From NCBI GenBank assembly GCA_029959295.1, contig JASCOH010000007.1, forward strand, positions 1-64,000: a stretch of DNA of 64,000 bases. Direction: 5' to 3'. This document shows, one piece after another, positions 49,722-58,135 of this stretch (positions within the stretch are counted from its first letter, which is position 1; each line of letters begins with the position of its first letter). Both the position numbers and the translations under genes were made by a program. The stretch is from Flavobacteriaceae bacterium PS02334. Its GTDB lineage: Bacteria; Bacteroidota; Bacteroidia; Flavobacteriales; Flavobacteriaceae. Under the pieces are notes generated by a model. The model was not told the DNA's origin and did not search any database. It saw nothing but the letters and a program-made list of their open reading frames with translations.

Positions 49722-50167
49722 AGCTCAATCTGTCTTTTTGCTTCACCAATGGCAAAAGCAACTGAATTTGCCAGATTATAACTTCTCACCAAAGGAGAAA
49801 TCGGGATCTTTAAGTGATTTTCGAATTTTGCTAAAACTTCTTGGCTCAAACCAATCGATTCTTTTCCAAAAACCAGCCAGTCGCCTTCTTGAAATTCTTG
49901 TTTCAAATAAGATTTCTCAGTATTGGAAGTGAACAAGAAAACTCTTGACAAATTTGGAATTTTCGCGATCCACTCTTCTACGTTTTGATATTCAAACCAA
50001 TCTAAATGTACCCAATAATCAAGGCCTGAACGCTTCAGGTTTTTATCTGTAATTTGAAATCCGAAAGGATGTATCAAGTGCAATCTGCTTCCGGTTCCAA
50101 CGCACAAACGACCGATATTTCCTGTATTATTCGGGATTTCTGGTTCTACTAAAACTATATTTAACAT
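49718..50167 (-). CDS. trmL: tRNA (cytidine/uridine-34-2'-O)-methyltransferase
   Basis: A 149-residue SPOUT (trefoil-knot) enzyme that methylates the ribose at the wobble base of certain tRNA-Leu. Motifs: VEPEIPNNTGNIGRLC, LIHPFGF, VFGKESIGLSQEVL and IPISPLVRSYNLANSVAFAI, forming the AdoMet knot. Same strand as the pseudouridine synthase encoded just upstream, 12 nt apart, so the two RNA-modifying genes are an operon. Confidence 0.93.
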   Translation of the reverse strand: MLNIVLVEPEIPNNTGNIGRLCVGTGSRLHLIHPFGFQITDKNLKRSGLDYWVHLDWFEYQNVEEWIAKIPNLSRVFLFTSNTEKSYLKQEFQEGDWLVFGKESIGLSQEVLAKFENHLKIPISPLVRSYNLANSVAFAIGEAKRQIEL

Positions 50168-50179
50168 TCTTATTTTGGT

Positions 50180-50749
50180 TTAAATTTCTAATTTCTCAAC
50201 TTCAATTACTTCTCCTGATTTCAAATCATTCAAATGAATATTTCCGATTCTTACTCGAACCAACCTCAACGTTGGAAATCCTACGGCAGAAGTCATTTTG
50301 CGAACTTGCCGAAACTTTCCTTCATTTAAAGTGATTGAAAGCCAGCTCGTCGGGCCGTGCCTTTCGTCCCTGATTTTTTTAGAACGAGGTGCAAAATTTG
50401 GAATTTCAATCTTAAAAGCTTCACAAGGAATCGTAATATATTTTCGTCCGTCAAAGCCAATTTCAACTCCAGATTTTAGTTTTTTGATGGCTTCATCTGT
50501 AATAATTCCGTCCACTTGAACGTAATATTCTTTGCTGACTTTTTTGCTTCTGACGATTTCGCTCATCATTCCGTCAGTGGTCAAAAGCAACAATCCTTCT
50601 GAATCTTCATCCAATCGGCCGATTGCCATTGTTGTATCTGGAAAATCGTGCAGTTCTCCCAAAAGCTTTTTATTACGTTTCAATTCATAAATAAATTGGC
50701 TCAGATAGCCGTAAGGTTTGTGGATTATGAAATGCTTGTGATTTGACAT
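50180..50749 (-). CDS. Pseudouridine synthase, RsuA/RluE family
   Basis: A 189-residue synthase that isomerises uridine in rRNA. Catalytic Asp is in GRLDEDSEGLLLLTTDG; other motifs are HKPYGYLSQF and LNEGKFRQVRKMTSAVGFPTLRLVRVRIG. No S4 domain precedes the catalytic part, as in RluE, which makes pseudouridine 2457 in 23S rRNA. The exact target cannot be assigned from sequence. Precedes trmL. Confidence 0.9.
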   Translation of the reverse strand: MSNHKHFIIHKPYGYLSQFIYELKRNKKLLGELHDFPDTTMAIGRLDEDSEGLLLLTTDGMMSEIVRSKKVSKEYYVQVDGIITDEAIKKLKSGVEIGFDGRKYITIPCEAFKIEIPNFAPRSKKIRDERHGPTSWLSITLNEGKFRQVRKMTSAVGFPTLRLVRVRIGNIHLNDLKSGEVIEVEKLEI

Positions 50750-50874
50750 GGACTAATTTTGGGCAAAAATACTATTATCCTTTTGAATTTTACTAGAAAT
50801 TAAAGCAATGTTAAACCAATAGTATTTGCGATTTTATAGCTGTAAATTAACTATAGAATTAAAAACTAGAGATT

Positions 50875-51240
50875 ATGACACCATCAGAAAACAATAAAGA
50901 TTTAGAAAATGAAAAATGGAATGGCGAGCAGGATAAAGACAATAGTGAGCCAAACGAAGGTTTCAGCGGTAAAAATCTTCCGGATAATTATAATCCTTCC
51001 ACAGGAAAGTTAAAAACCGAAGTTGATAAAGATCAAGACGGAAACGCTGACGTCGTAAAAAGAGCTCGCGACGTTGAAAATTATGATTCAGAAGAAACAA
51101 CTTCTGGTGAAGATTTAAAGAGCAAAAAGAATCCTGAAAATAGAGATAAAAATTCAGATACAGACCCGAATCGTTATCCTTCAGGACATCCTGAAAACAA
51201 TAAAGATCGTGGCAATATAAATTTAGATGATGATAAATAG
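50875..51240 (+). CDS. Highly charged, probably disordered protein
   Basis: A 121-residue protein made mostly of Asn, Asp, Glu, Lys and Pro with almost no hydrophobic residues and no Cys. A motif TEVDKDQDGNADVVKRARD in the centre resembles a single Ca-binding loop. No signal peptide or membrane segment. It is most likely intrinsically disordered, as in stress-protective hydrophilins, but that is inference. Single gene with its own terminator. Confidence 0.65.
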   Translation: MTPSENNKDLENEKWNGEQDKDNSEPNEGFSGKNLPDNYNPSTGKLKTEVDKDQDGNADVVKRARDVENYDSEETTSGEDLKSKKNPENRDKNSDTDPNRYPSGHPENNKDRGNINLDDDK

Positions 51241-51244
51241 ACAT

Positions 51245-51278
51245 AAAAAAAAACCAGACTTTGCAGTCTGGTTTTTAC
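51245..51278. terminator. Bidirectional terminator
   Basis: AAACCAGACT (51251-51260) pairs perfectly with AGTCTGGTTT (51265-51274) around TTGC, with A- and T-runs, between convergent genes. Confidence 0.9.
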
Positions 51279-51291
51279 TTATAATTAAAGA

Positions 51292-51828
51292 TCAGTCTTC
51301 TTCTTTATCAAATTCAATATTGGCGTGAATCTTTATTTCTTCACCGATGACGAGGCTTCCTGATTCGTTTACATCTTCTGCTTGAATTCCGAAGTCATTT
51401 CTGTGTAATTTACCACAAATTTCAAATCCGGCTTTCATTTTTCCGAAACCGTCTTTTGCCTGCCCGCCAAAAACAGCATCGAGCTCAACTTCTTTTGTGA
51501 CTCCTTTTATGGTAATATTTCCAGTTAATTTATAATCGTCTCCGTGAATCTTTTTTAGGCTTGTTGATTCAAATTTAATCTCAGGAAAATTATCAGCATC
51601 TAGAAATTCTTTTGATTTTATATGCTCATCACGCTCGATATTGTTAGTATCAAAACTATAAACATCGAGATAGACATTAATTTGCGCAGTTTCAAAATTG
51701 TCGTTTGCTGTAGACATTTTTCCATTAAAAATCTTAAACGAACCAGAAACATGCGAAATCAACAAATGACGAATTTTAAAGTCAATGTTTGAGTGATCGG
51801 GGTCAATTGACCAGTGAGTTGTAAACAT
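51292..51828 (-). CDS. YceI-family protein
   Basis: A 178-residue lipocalin-like beta-barrel that binds isoprenoid-type lipids in characterised members. Motifs: WSIDPDHSNIDFKIRHLLIS, SGSFKIFNGKM, LTGNITIKGVTKEVELDAV and GFEICGKLHRNDFGI. No signal peptide is seen, so this copy should be cytoplasmic. Single gene, expression signals not evident. Confidence 0.92.
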   Translation of the reverse strand: MFTTHWSIDPDHSNIDFKIRHLLISHVSGSFKIFNGKMSTANDNFETAQINVYLDVYSFDTNNIERDEHIKSKEFLDADNFPEIKFESTSLKKIHGDDYKLTGNITIKGVTKEVELDAVFGGQAKDGFGKMKAGFEICGKLHRNDFGIQAEDVNESGSLVIGEEIKIHANIEFDKEED

Positions 51829-51935
51829 ATTTAGTTGTTTTTGTTAATTTAAGTAAGTAATCGCCTATAGTAAATTTACAAATCGCTAAATTCCAAACCC
51901 AAAAGTCTGCGTGAATTGTTTGTTAAAGTTTAGCG

Positions 51936-52373
51936 TTAAACTCGTTCATTATCGGCATGCCAATTTTTGATGCTTTTTTTAATTGCTGTTCCTGAAAGAT
52001 TTTCTGAAATAGCACTATTTACAAGATTTTCTAGTTCTTCATCTGGAGCAAAACGGAGGGCGAATAATTGACTGTCTGAAAGCTGATTTTCTAAGATTTC
52101 TAATCTTTTGTTGGTCAATGTGAAGTAGCGGTAGCGCAGTTCTAATCTGACAATCCTATCTTGAAGAGTCAAAGCATAATGCTGTCGCAACATGAAAGAA
52201 AGCAGCGTAATTGCGAGGTTTAAAATGCTTATAAAAATCCAAACCGTTCGGAGGTTTTCGTCTGAAAAGCTAAAATAAATGCTTATTCCAAGCAAAATCA
52301 GCATCAGGGGATAAAACACAAAGTGGTGCGGAGTATAAAATCTAATGTGGTTTTTGAAATTTTGCGGTTCCAT
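51936..52373 (-). CDS. DUF6526-like membrane protein
   Basis: A 145-residue protein with two membrane helices (FVFYPLMLILLGISIYF and VWIFISILNLAITLLSFML) then a cytoplasmic helical part (RLELRYRYFTLTNKRLEILE, LRFAPDEELENLVN). The start QNFKNHIRFYTPHHFVFYP is the family hallmark as I remember it. Function unknown. Confidence 0.75.
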   Translation of the reverse strand: MEPQNFKNHIRFYTPHHFVFYPLMLILLGISIYFSFSDENLRTVWIFISILNLAITLLSFMLRQHYALTLQDRIVRLELRYRYFTLTNKRLEILENQLSDSQLFALRFAPDEELENLVNSAISENLSGTAIKKSIKNWHADNERV

Positions 52374-52429
52374 TTAAAAGACAATTAAGTTTATCTCCTA
52401 AATTTACTCGAAATTTTAATCATTTCAAA

Positions 52430-52858
52430 TTAATTTCTGACTAAAACAGCTGAAGGATAAGAATCCTCTTCATCTTGTGTTTTGAATTTTTCCGCGGCTT
52501 GACAAAATTTAATTCTTTTCCCAACCTGATTTGTCTCGTCAAAGGTCAAAATATATTTTTTTGTTCTGAATAGCCCGTGCACAATAAGCACACGTTTTTC
52601 AGAAAAAGTAGGTTTTGAAATCATAAATTCTCTTTTATCAGTATTTACATTTTCAAATTCATACCATAAAGCATTTCTAAATCTAAATTTGATTATTGCA
52701 GTATTGCCAACTTGTTTGTTTGAAAAACTTGCATGAATCATTTTAATGCTTTTGTCAGATCTAAAGAAAATTTTAAAACCCTTAATTAAGATGTTTGTAA
52801 AAAACGCTAAGTTTTTACGAGATCTTTTAATTTCTCTTAGTGATTGAACTTTTGACAT
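52430..52858 (-). CDS. Hypothetical protein
   Basis: A 142-residue basic protein starting MSKVQSLREIKRSRKN; the frame is open to 52867 by a TTG only. It is mostly beta-strand in pattern (AIIKFRFRNALWYEFENV, KRVLIVHGLFRTKKYILTFD), with no signal peptide, Cys motif or membrane helix. No family is recognised. Low GC and lack of neighbours in an operon leave its role open. Confidence 0.6.
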   Translation of the reverse strand: MSKVQSLREIKRSRKNLAFFTNILIKGFKIFFRSDKSIKMIHASFSNKQVGNTAIIKFRFRNALWYEFENVNTDKREFMISKPTFSEKRVLIVHGLFRTKKYILTFDETNQVGKRIKFCQAAEKFKTQDEEDSYPSAVLVRN

Positions 52859-52998
52859 ATCTTGCAATTTTTATACAATAGTATAGTTAATGTATTTATA
52901 TACGAAAATTAGTCGATGAAAGTTCAAAATAATCGATGAAATGCACGATTTCTAAAGATTTTAACGTTTTGAAATCATCAGTGCTTCTATTTAGCCAA

Positions 52999-53033
52999 TA
53001 AAAAAGCCCGCTCAAACGAGCGGGCTTTTTCTA
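52999..53033. terminator. Terminator of the GEVED/T9SS gene
   Basis: AAAAGCCCGCTC (53002-53013) pairs perfectly with GAGCGGGCTTTT (53018-53029) around AAAC; usable on both strands. Confidence 0.88.
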
Positions 53034-53054
53034 TAAAAAACTTTTTAAAGTTGA

Positions 53055-54653
53055 TTAGTTTTTGATCAAACGGTTAACTTGAGTACCGTTTTCAGTTTCA
53101 ATTTTAACGATATAAACTCCTGTTGAAGCTTTTTGCAAATCGATAGAATAGTTATCTGAAGATGTAGTAAATTGTTTAGAGAATACTAATTGTCCAGAGA
53201 TTGAATATACATTGATTGCATTTACCGCTGTTGGATTTCCAAATTTAATATTTACAAGTCCTGTAGTTGGATTTGGATACATAGCAAAGTTTGAAGAATT
53301 AAATCCTGGTGTTGCTAATGCTGGTTGAATATCAATTAAGTAATCTTCCATTTCTCCATAGTTATTATTTGCCGCAAGAGATCCACAAGAATAAGCCGTA
53401 GAGAATCCAGCTGCTGTAGAAGCCGCTAAAACAACTCTCATTCTTGTTTGTCCTGTCAATGCCGTTGCAGGAATAGTAACCGTAGCAGAAATCGCTTCGT
53501 CTAATCCTGTTCCAACATAAGTATATTCTGAAGCATCAAACACTCCATTGTGATTGAAATCAATCCAGATTCCAACTGACTCATATAACCAACCATCTGC
53601 AGAAGGTCCAACTGTTACAGAAGCATCAACTACATCTCCAAGACGCACTACTGGAGGTGTTACTGTAGTCAAATAACTAGTATAACCTGTTGTTGCATTT
53701 CCACAAGCAGATGTATTATCTAATGTTCCAAAAAGTACATTTGTAATCACGTCACCATCAGTACAATTCATGTTGAAAGCGCTAGTGCAATAACAATTTG
53801 TGTAAGGATTTTGAGCTACAGCTACAGCAGCTGAAGTTGCACTTAAAGTACTAGCTGTACAAGTAACAACTACTCTATAAGAAGTAGCTACAGATTGGCT
53901 AGCTACACTATAATTAACAGATGTTTGAGCAGCACCTAAGTTTACCCAAGTAGTACCAGCATCTGTTGAAGATTGCCATTGGTAAGACAAACCTGGAGTT
54001 GGCGTGATAGCAGCAGTAAGAGTAAAAGCAACAGATGCGCAAGCACCAGTTACTGAAGCAGTAGCCGCTCCAACAGTTGGAGTACCTGTACAATCAGCAC
54101 CAGCAACAACAGTTAAAGTATAATCTTCAGCTTGGCCATATCCAGTTCCTGTTTGACAAGGTCCAGTTGGATAAGCATTAAATCTTTTCATAACTCTCAT
54201 TCGAGTATTTCCTGCAAGCGCTGTTGAAGGAACTGCGATATTGCTTGTAACAAAAAGAGCATCTACACCTGTACTACCAGTGATAGTACCGATATCATAA
54301 GATTCACCAGCATCAGTAAATAAATTATTTTGATTCCAGTCAATATACACTCTGTAATAGTTAATAAATGTAGTACCGTCTGCATTCCCTTTTAGTGTAA
54401 TAGGATAAGAAGATCCAGCAAGTACAGTACCTGTCATTGCTGTAAAATTCTCAAGAGCCGTTCCTCCAATAGCTGCTGGAGATGTGTTTGTAATTCCTGC
54501 AAACTGAACAGATGTTATAGGCTCAACGCCACTTGTAAAAGTCACGTTACAGTAAGGAGCTGGAAATTGCGCATGGGCTGAAAATCCCGTTGCCAATAAT
54601 GTCATAAAAAAGAAAAATCCTTTTTTGAAATTGTTAAAGTAAATTTTTTTCAT
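53055..54653 (-). CDS. T9SS-sorted surface protein with two GEVED-type domains
   Basis: A 532-residue secreted protein. Signal peptide ends about 28 (FSAHAQ). Two GEVED-type modules are seen, one at about 60-185 (YRVYIDWNQNNLFTDAGE ... GYGQAEDYTL) and one at about 300-440 (GIWIDFNHNGVFDASE ... NYGEMEDYLIDI), separated by an Ig-like repeat (LSYQWQSSTDAGTTWVNLG). The C-terminus is a type IX sorting domain (FAMYPNPTTGLVNIKFG ... VYSISGQLVFSKQF ... GVYIVKI). A role in adhesion or gliding is plausible but not shown. It stands alone. Confidence 0.88.
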   Translation of the reverse strand: MKKIYFNNFKKGFFFFMTLLATGFSAHAQFPAPYCNVTFTSGVEPITSVQFAGITNTSPAAIGGTALENFTAMTGTVLAGSSYPITLKGNADGTTFINYYRVYIDWNQNNLFTDAGESYDIGTITGSTGVDALFVTSNIAVPSTALAGNTRMRVMKRFNAYPTGPCQTGTGYGQAEDYTLTVVAGADCTGTPTVGAATASVTGACASVAFTLTAAITPTPGLSYQWQSSTDAGTTWVNLGAAQTSVNYSVASQSVATSYRVVVTCTASTLSATSAAVAVAQNPYTNCYCTSAFNMNCTDGDVITNVLFGTLDNTSACGNATTGYTSYLTTVTPPVVRLGDVVDASVTVGPSADGWLYESVGIWIDFNHNGVFDASEYTYVGTGLDEAISATVTIPATALTGQTRMRVVLAASTAAGFSTAYSCGSLAANNNYGEMEDYLIDIQPALATPGFNSSNFAMYPNPTTGLVNIKFGNPTAVNAINVYSISGQLVFSKQFTTSSDNYSIDLQKASTGVYIVKIETENGTQVNRLIKN

Positions 54654-54971
54654 ATTGTAATAGTTTTTTTATTAAACTCAAATATAGTTATTAATTTTAA
54701 TTTTGCAAAATTTTTTAAGATTTGATTTTAGACATATTTTGAATTATTCATTAAATAATACATTCTAAAGACACAATTAGATCTTTTTTTAACAATTGAT
54801 ACTATATTCTTTAAAATGTAAATTAGATAATATTGCGAATAAATTTTTTATTTAACAAGAATTTACATAAAAATTTTTAATTTTAAAACGAGACAAATTT
54901 TCAATAATTATAATTTTATGATTTAGATTTTTTACTTTAGGAGCAGGATTCAATAAACCTACTATTTCAAC
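54654..54971. other. AT-rich intergenic stretch
   Basis: About 318 nt between divergent genes, very AT-rich with long A/T runs. A near-match -7 box TACTTTAG (about 54933-54940) may serve rmuC. Nothing else seen. Confidence 0.5.
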
Positions 54972-56336
54972 ATGAACGAAACTATAATTAATATCATAAC
55001 TTTTACAATTGCATTGGCTGTTGGGATCATTATTGGAAAAGCACTATTTTCTGCTAATATAAAATCTGCCAAAGCTACTCTTGAAGAAAAAGCGAATGGA
55101 CTCCTTTCACAAATTGACCAACTAAAATTGCAATACCAGCAAGAGAAACTAGCTATTGAAAAAGGAATCCAACAAATTACTTTAGAAAGAGAAAATTTCA
55201 GAAATGAAAAAGAAGTCTTAGCCATTCAGCTTTCCAAAAAAGAAGCCGATTTTGATAATCTTTGGGAACGCAATAAAGAACAGAAACAAGAAGTAGAAAA
55301 GTTGCAAGAAAAATTCACAAAGGAATTTGAAAATCTTGCCAATAAAATATTAGAAGAAAAATCTACAAAATTTACTGAGCAGAATCGAGAAAATATGAAA
55401 AACATACTTTCTCCGCTTCAGGATAAAATTCATATGTTTGAGAAAAAAGTAGAAGATACGCACAAAGAAAGCATTGATTATCACGCCGCTTTACGCCAGC
55501 AAATATTAGGTCTCCGTGAAATGAACGAGCAGATGAGCAAGGAAACTCTGAACCTTACCAAAGCTTTAAAAGGCGACAGCAAGATGCAGGGAAATTGGGG
55601 CGAGCTGATTCTTGAGCGCGTTTTAGAAAAGTCTGGGCTTGAAAAAGGTCGGGAATATGAAGTGCAGCAAAGCTTTACAAATGAATCGGGATCTAGAGTT
55701 TTCCCTGACGTAGTGATCAATCTTCCAGATGGAAAAAAAATGGTCGTGGATTCAAAAGTTTCCCTTGTCGCTTATGAAAAATATATAAATGAAGAAGACG
55801 AAACATTACGAATAATCCATATGAAAGAGCATGTGAGCTCGATCCGCCGTCATGTGGAGCAATTAAGTGCCAAAAATTATCATGATTTATACCAAATTGA
55901 AAGTCCTGATTTTGTCTTGCTTTTTATTCCGATGGAACCTGCTTTTGCCATTGCGCTGAATGAAGACACTACGTTATACAACAAAGCTTTCGAAAAAAAT
56001 ATTGTCATTGTCACGCCTTCCACGCTTTTGGCTACTTTGAGAACGATTGACAGCATGTGGAGCAACCAAAAACAGCAGGAAAATGCTTTTGAGATTGCCC
56101 GCCAAGCTGGCGCTTTATATGATAAATTCGAAGGCTTTGTGAATGATCTGGTAAAAATCGGAAAGAAAATGGACGAAGCAAAAACCGAATACCAAGGCGC
56201 TATGAACAAGCTTTTTAACGGAAAAGGAAACCTCATCTCAAGTGTAGAAAAACTAAAGAAAATGGGTGCTAAAGCCAAGAAATCGTTACCAGAAAACATA
56301 TTAAAAAGAGCTGAGCTCGACGAAACTGAACTTTAA
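54972..56336 (+). CDS. rmuC: DNA recombination protein RmuC
   Basis: A 454-residue protein with an N-terminal membrane helix (about 5-25), a long coiled coil (about 35-190) and a conserved nuclease-like domain: KGDSKMQGNWGELILERVLE, FPDVVINLPDGKKMVVDSKVS and LLFIPMEPAFAIAL. RmuC limits recombination between inverted repeats in E. coli; the restriction-endonuclease-like fold suggests DNA cleavage. A thioesterase gene follows after 14 nt. Confidence 0.93.
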   Translation: MNETIINIITFTIALAVGIIIGKALFSANIKSAKATLEEKANGLLSQIDQLKLQYQQEKLAIEKGIQQITLERENFRNEKEVLAIQLSKKEADFDNLWERNKEQKQEVEKLQEKFTKEFENLANKILEEKSTKFTEQNRENMKNILSPLQDKIHMFEKKVEDTHKESIDYHAALRQQILGLREMNEQMSKETLNLTKALKGDSKMQGNWGELILERVLEKSGLEKGREYEVQQSFTNESGSRVFPDVVINLPDGKKMVVDSKVSLVAYEKYINEEDETLRIIHMKEHVSSIRRHVEQLSAKNYHDLYQIESPDFVLLFIPMEPAFAIALNEDTTLYNKAFEKNIVIVTPSTLLATLRTIDSMWSNQKQQENAFEIARQAGALYDKFEGFVNDLVKIGKKMDEAKTEYQGAMNKLFNGKGNLISSVEKLKKMGAKAKKSLPENILKRAELDETEL

Positions 56337-56350
56337 AACATAAAAATATA

Positions 56351-56890
56351 ATGGAATTCAAAACCGTAAAATCTTCAAAAATCAGCATTTCAGAATTGAT
56401 GCTCCCTTCCCACTCTAATTTCAGCGGCAAAATTCACGGTGGGTATCTTTTATCTTTAATGGACCAAATTGCTTTTGCCTGCGCTTCAAAATTTTCTGGA
56501 TCTTATTGCGTAACCGCTTCTGTCGACACAGTAGATTTCTTAAATCCGATAGAAATTGGAGAATTGGTAACCTTAAAAGCCTCAGTAAATTATGTCGGAA
56601 ACAGCTCAATGGTAATTGGAATAAGGGTCACCTCAGAAAACATCCAAACTGGGAAAGTAAAGCATTGCAATTCTTCCTATTTCACGATGGTTGCAAAAGA
56701 CAATGAAGGAAAAAATGTAATCGTGCCAAGGCTTACGCTTATAAATTCAGAAGAAATAAGACGTTTTTGTGAAGCTTTGCGACGCATCGAATTCAAGAAA
56801 CAGCACAGAGAATTAGAGCAAAAATTCGATTACATGTCTGAAGAATCGTTGAAAAATATAGAAAAGTTGAATATTCAAATAAAATTGTAG
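56351..56890 (+). CDS. Acyl-CoA thioesterase, hotdog fold
   Basis: A 179-residue hotdog-fold enzyme that hydrolyses acyl-CoA. The core motif is FSGKIHGGYLLSLMDQIAFACASKF with the catalytic Asp in the central helix; VTASVDTVDFLNPIEIGELVTL follows. A C-terminal helical extension (about 135-179) is rich in Glu and Lys. It lies 14 nt after rmuC and may share its transcript. Preferred chain length is unknown. Confidence 0.9.
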   Translation: MEFKTVKSSKISISELMLPSHSNFSGKIHGGYLLSLMDQIAFACASKFSGSYCVTASVDTVDFLNPIEIGELVTLKASVNYVGNSSMVIGIRVTSENIQTGKVKHCNSSYFTMVAKDNEGKNVIVPRLTLINSEEIRRFCEALRRIEFKKQHRELEQKFDYMSEESLKNIEKLNIQIKL

Positions 56891-57001
56891 CCATTAAGCT
56901 ATGTTTAATTTTAACACATAAATTTTAAGGCAATATTATTTTATTTTATGTTTTGTCATATATTTACGAATATTTTTCCTAAATCATTGACAAAATACCT
57001 T

Positions 57002-58117
57002 ATGAAACAAAACTACTTTAGTAATAAATACCTGCTATTACTTATCTTTTTTGCCTTTATTTCCTGTGGAACTGATGATTCTAATGACTCAGAATATATT
57101 CCACTTTCGCCTGTATCTGTCGATTTGACAAAAATTCCTTACGCCAAATTATCAGATTACAAATTTTTTGAAGGCGCATTGAAAGACCACAAACCTGCAC
57201 TCGATGTAATTCCTTATGAACCAGCAAGTTCTTTATTTTCAGATTATGCGCATAAAAAACGCTTCGTTTGGCTGCCGAAAGGAACTCAGGCTACTTATAA
57301 TGGAAATGACAATGTATATGAATTTCCCATAGGAACTGCCTTGCTCAAGACATTTTATTTTGACAATGCCGCACCAAATAATACGACTAAAATAATTGAA
57401 ACCCGATTGCTTATCAGAAGATCAGACGGCTGGCAAGCCTATGATTATGTTTGGAATGACGATCAAACTGAAGCTACACTTGAAACTTCGGGTAACGGAA
57501 TATTTGTTCCTGTGACTTGGACTGAAAATGGAATTTCAAAAACAATTGAATATAAAGTTCCTTCTTATACAGATTGCATCACTTGCCACAAGCTAAATCC
57601 TACGCATGCGACAGGTGGGGAAAAAACAATTCCGATTGGTCCGAAACCTCAAAACTTGAATACTAATTTCAATTATGACGGAACAAGCATGAATCAAATT
57701 GCAAAATGGAAAAGCTTAGGCATTATTCCTGCAGATTCGCCTGCTGCAACCTCTTCAACCGTCGATTGGAGCGACACAAGCAAGTCTTTAGAACTTCGCG
57801 CCCGTTCTTATATCGATATTAATTGCGCACATTGCCACAGAGATGGCGGTCATTGCGACTATACAGCGCCACGTTTCAATTTCAGCAATACTGATTGGAG
57901 CACTTTGGGCTTGTGCATGACGCCATTATTTGTTGTTCAAGATGGTCCTTTCGTAATAAATGGCGGAAATGCTGAACGTTCAGAAATGTTCCTTCGAATG
58001 AATTCCTCCGAACAAAATCTGATGATGCCAATTATCGGCCGAACCGTAATCCACGAAGAAGGTGTAGAACTCATAAAACAATGGATAAACTCGCTACCCC
58101 AAAACTGCAGAGAATAA
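57002..58117 (+). CDS. Lipoprotein with two c-type heme motifs
   Basis: A 371-residue lipoprotein (FFAFISCGTDD). Two CxxCH motifs are present: DCITCHKLNPTH at about residue 195 and INCAHCHRDGGHCDY at about 280, so it may carry two hemes c. The surrounding segments (PYEPASSLFSDYAHKKRFVWLP, EFPIGTALLKTFYF, AERSEMFLRM) match a family of Bacteroidota and Planctomycetes proteins often found beside FG-GAP/ASPIC proteins. The start is taken at 57002 because the upstream codons do not form a signal peptide. Its partner in electron transfer is unknown. It precedes the FG-GAP array by 18 nt, so it is probably in one operon with the first copy. Confidence 0.85.
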   Translation: MKQNYFSNKYLLLLIFFAFISCGTDDSNDSEYIPLSPVSVDLTKIPYAKLSDYKFFEGALKDHKPALDVIPYEPASSLFSDYAHKKRFVWLPKGTQATYNGNDNVYEFPIGTALLKTFYFDNAAPNNTTKIIETRLLIRRSDGWQAYDYVWNDDQTEATLETSGNGIFVPVTWTENGISKTIEYKVPSYTDCITCHKLNPTHATGGEKTIPIGPKPQNLNTNFNYDGTSMNQIAKWKSLGIIPADSPAATSSTVDWSDTSKSLELRARSYIDINCAHCHRDGGHCDYTAPRFNFSNTDWSTLGLCMTPLFVVQDGPFVINGGNAERSEMFLRMNSSEQNLMMPIIGRTVIHEEGVELIKQWINSLPQNCRE

Positions 58118-58135
58118 ACTTAACAACTAAATACA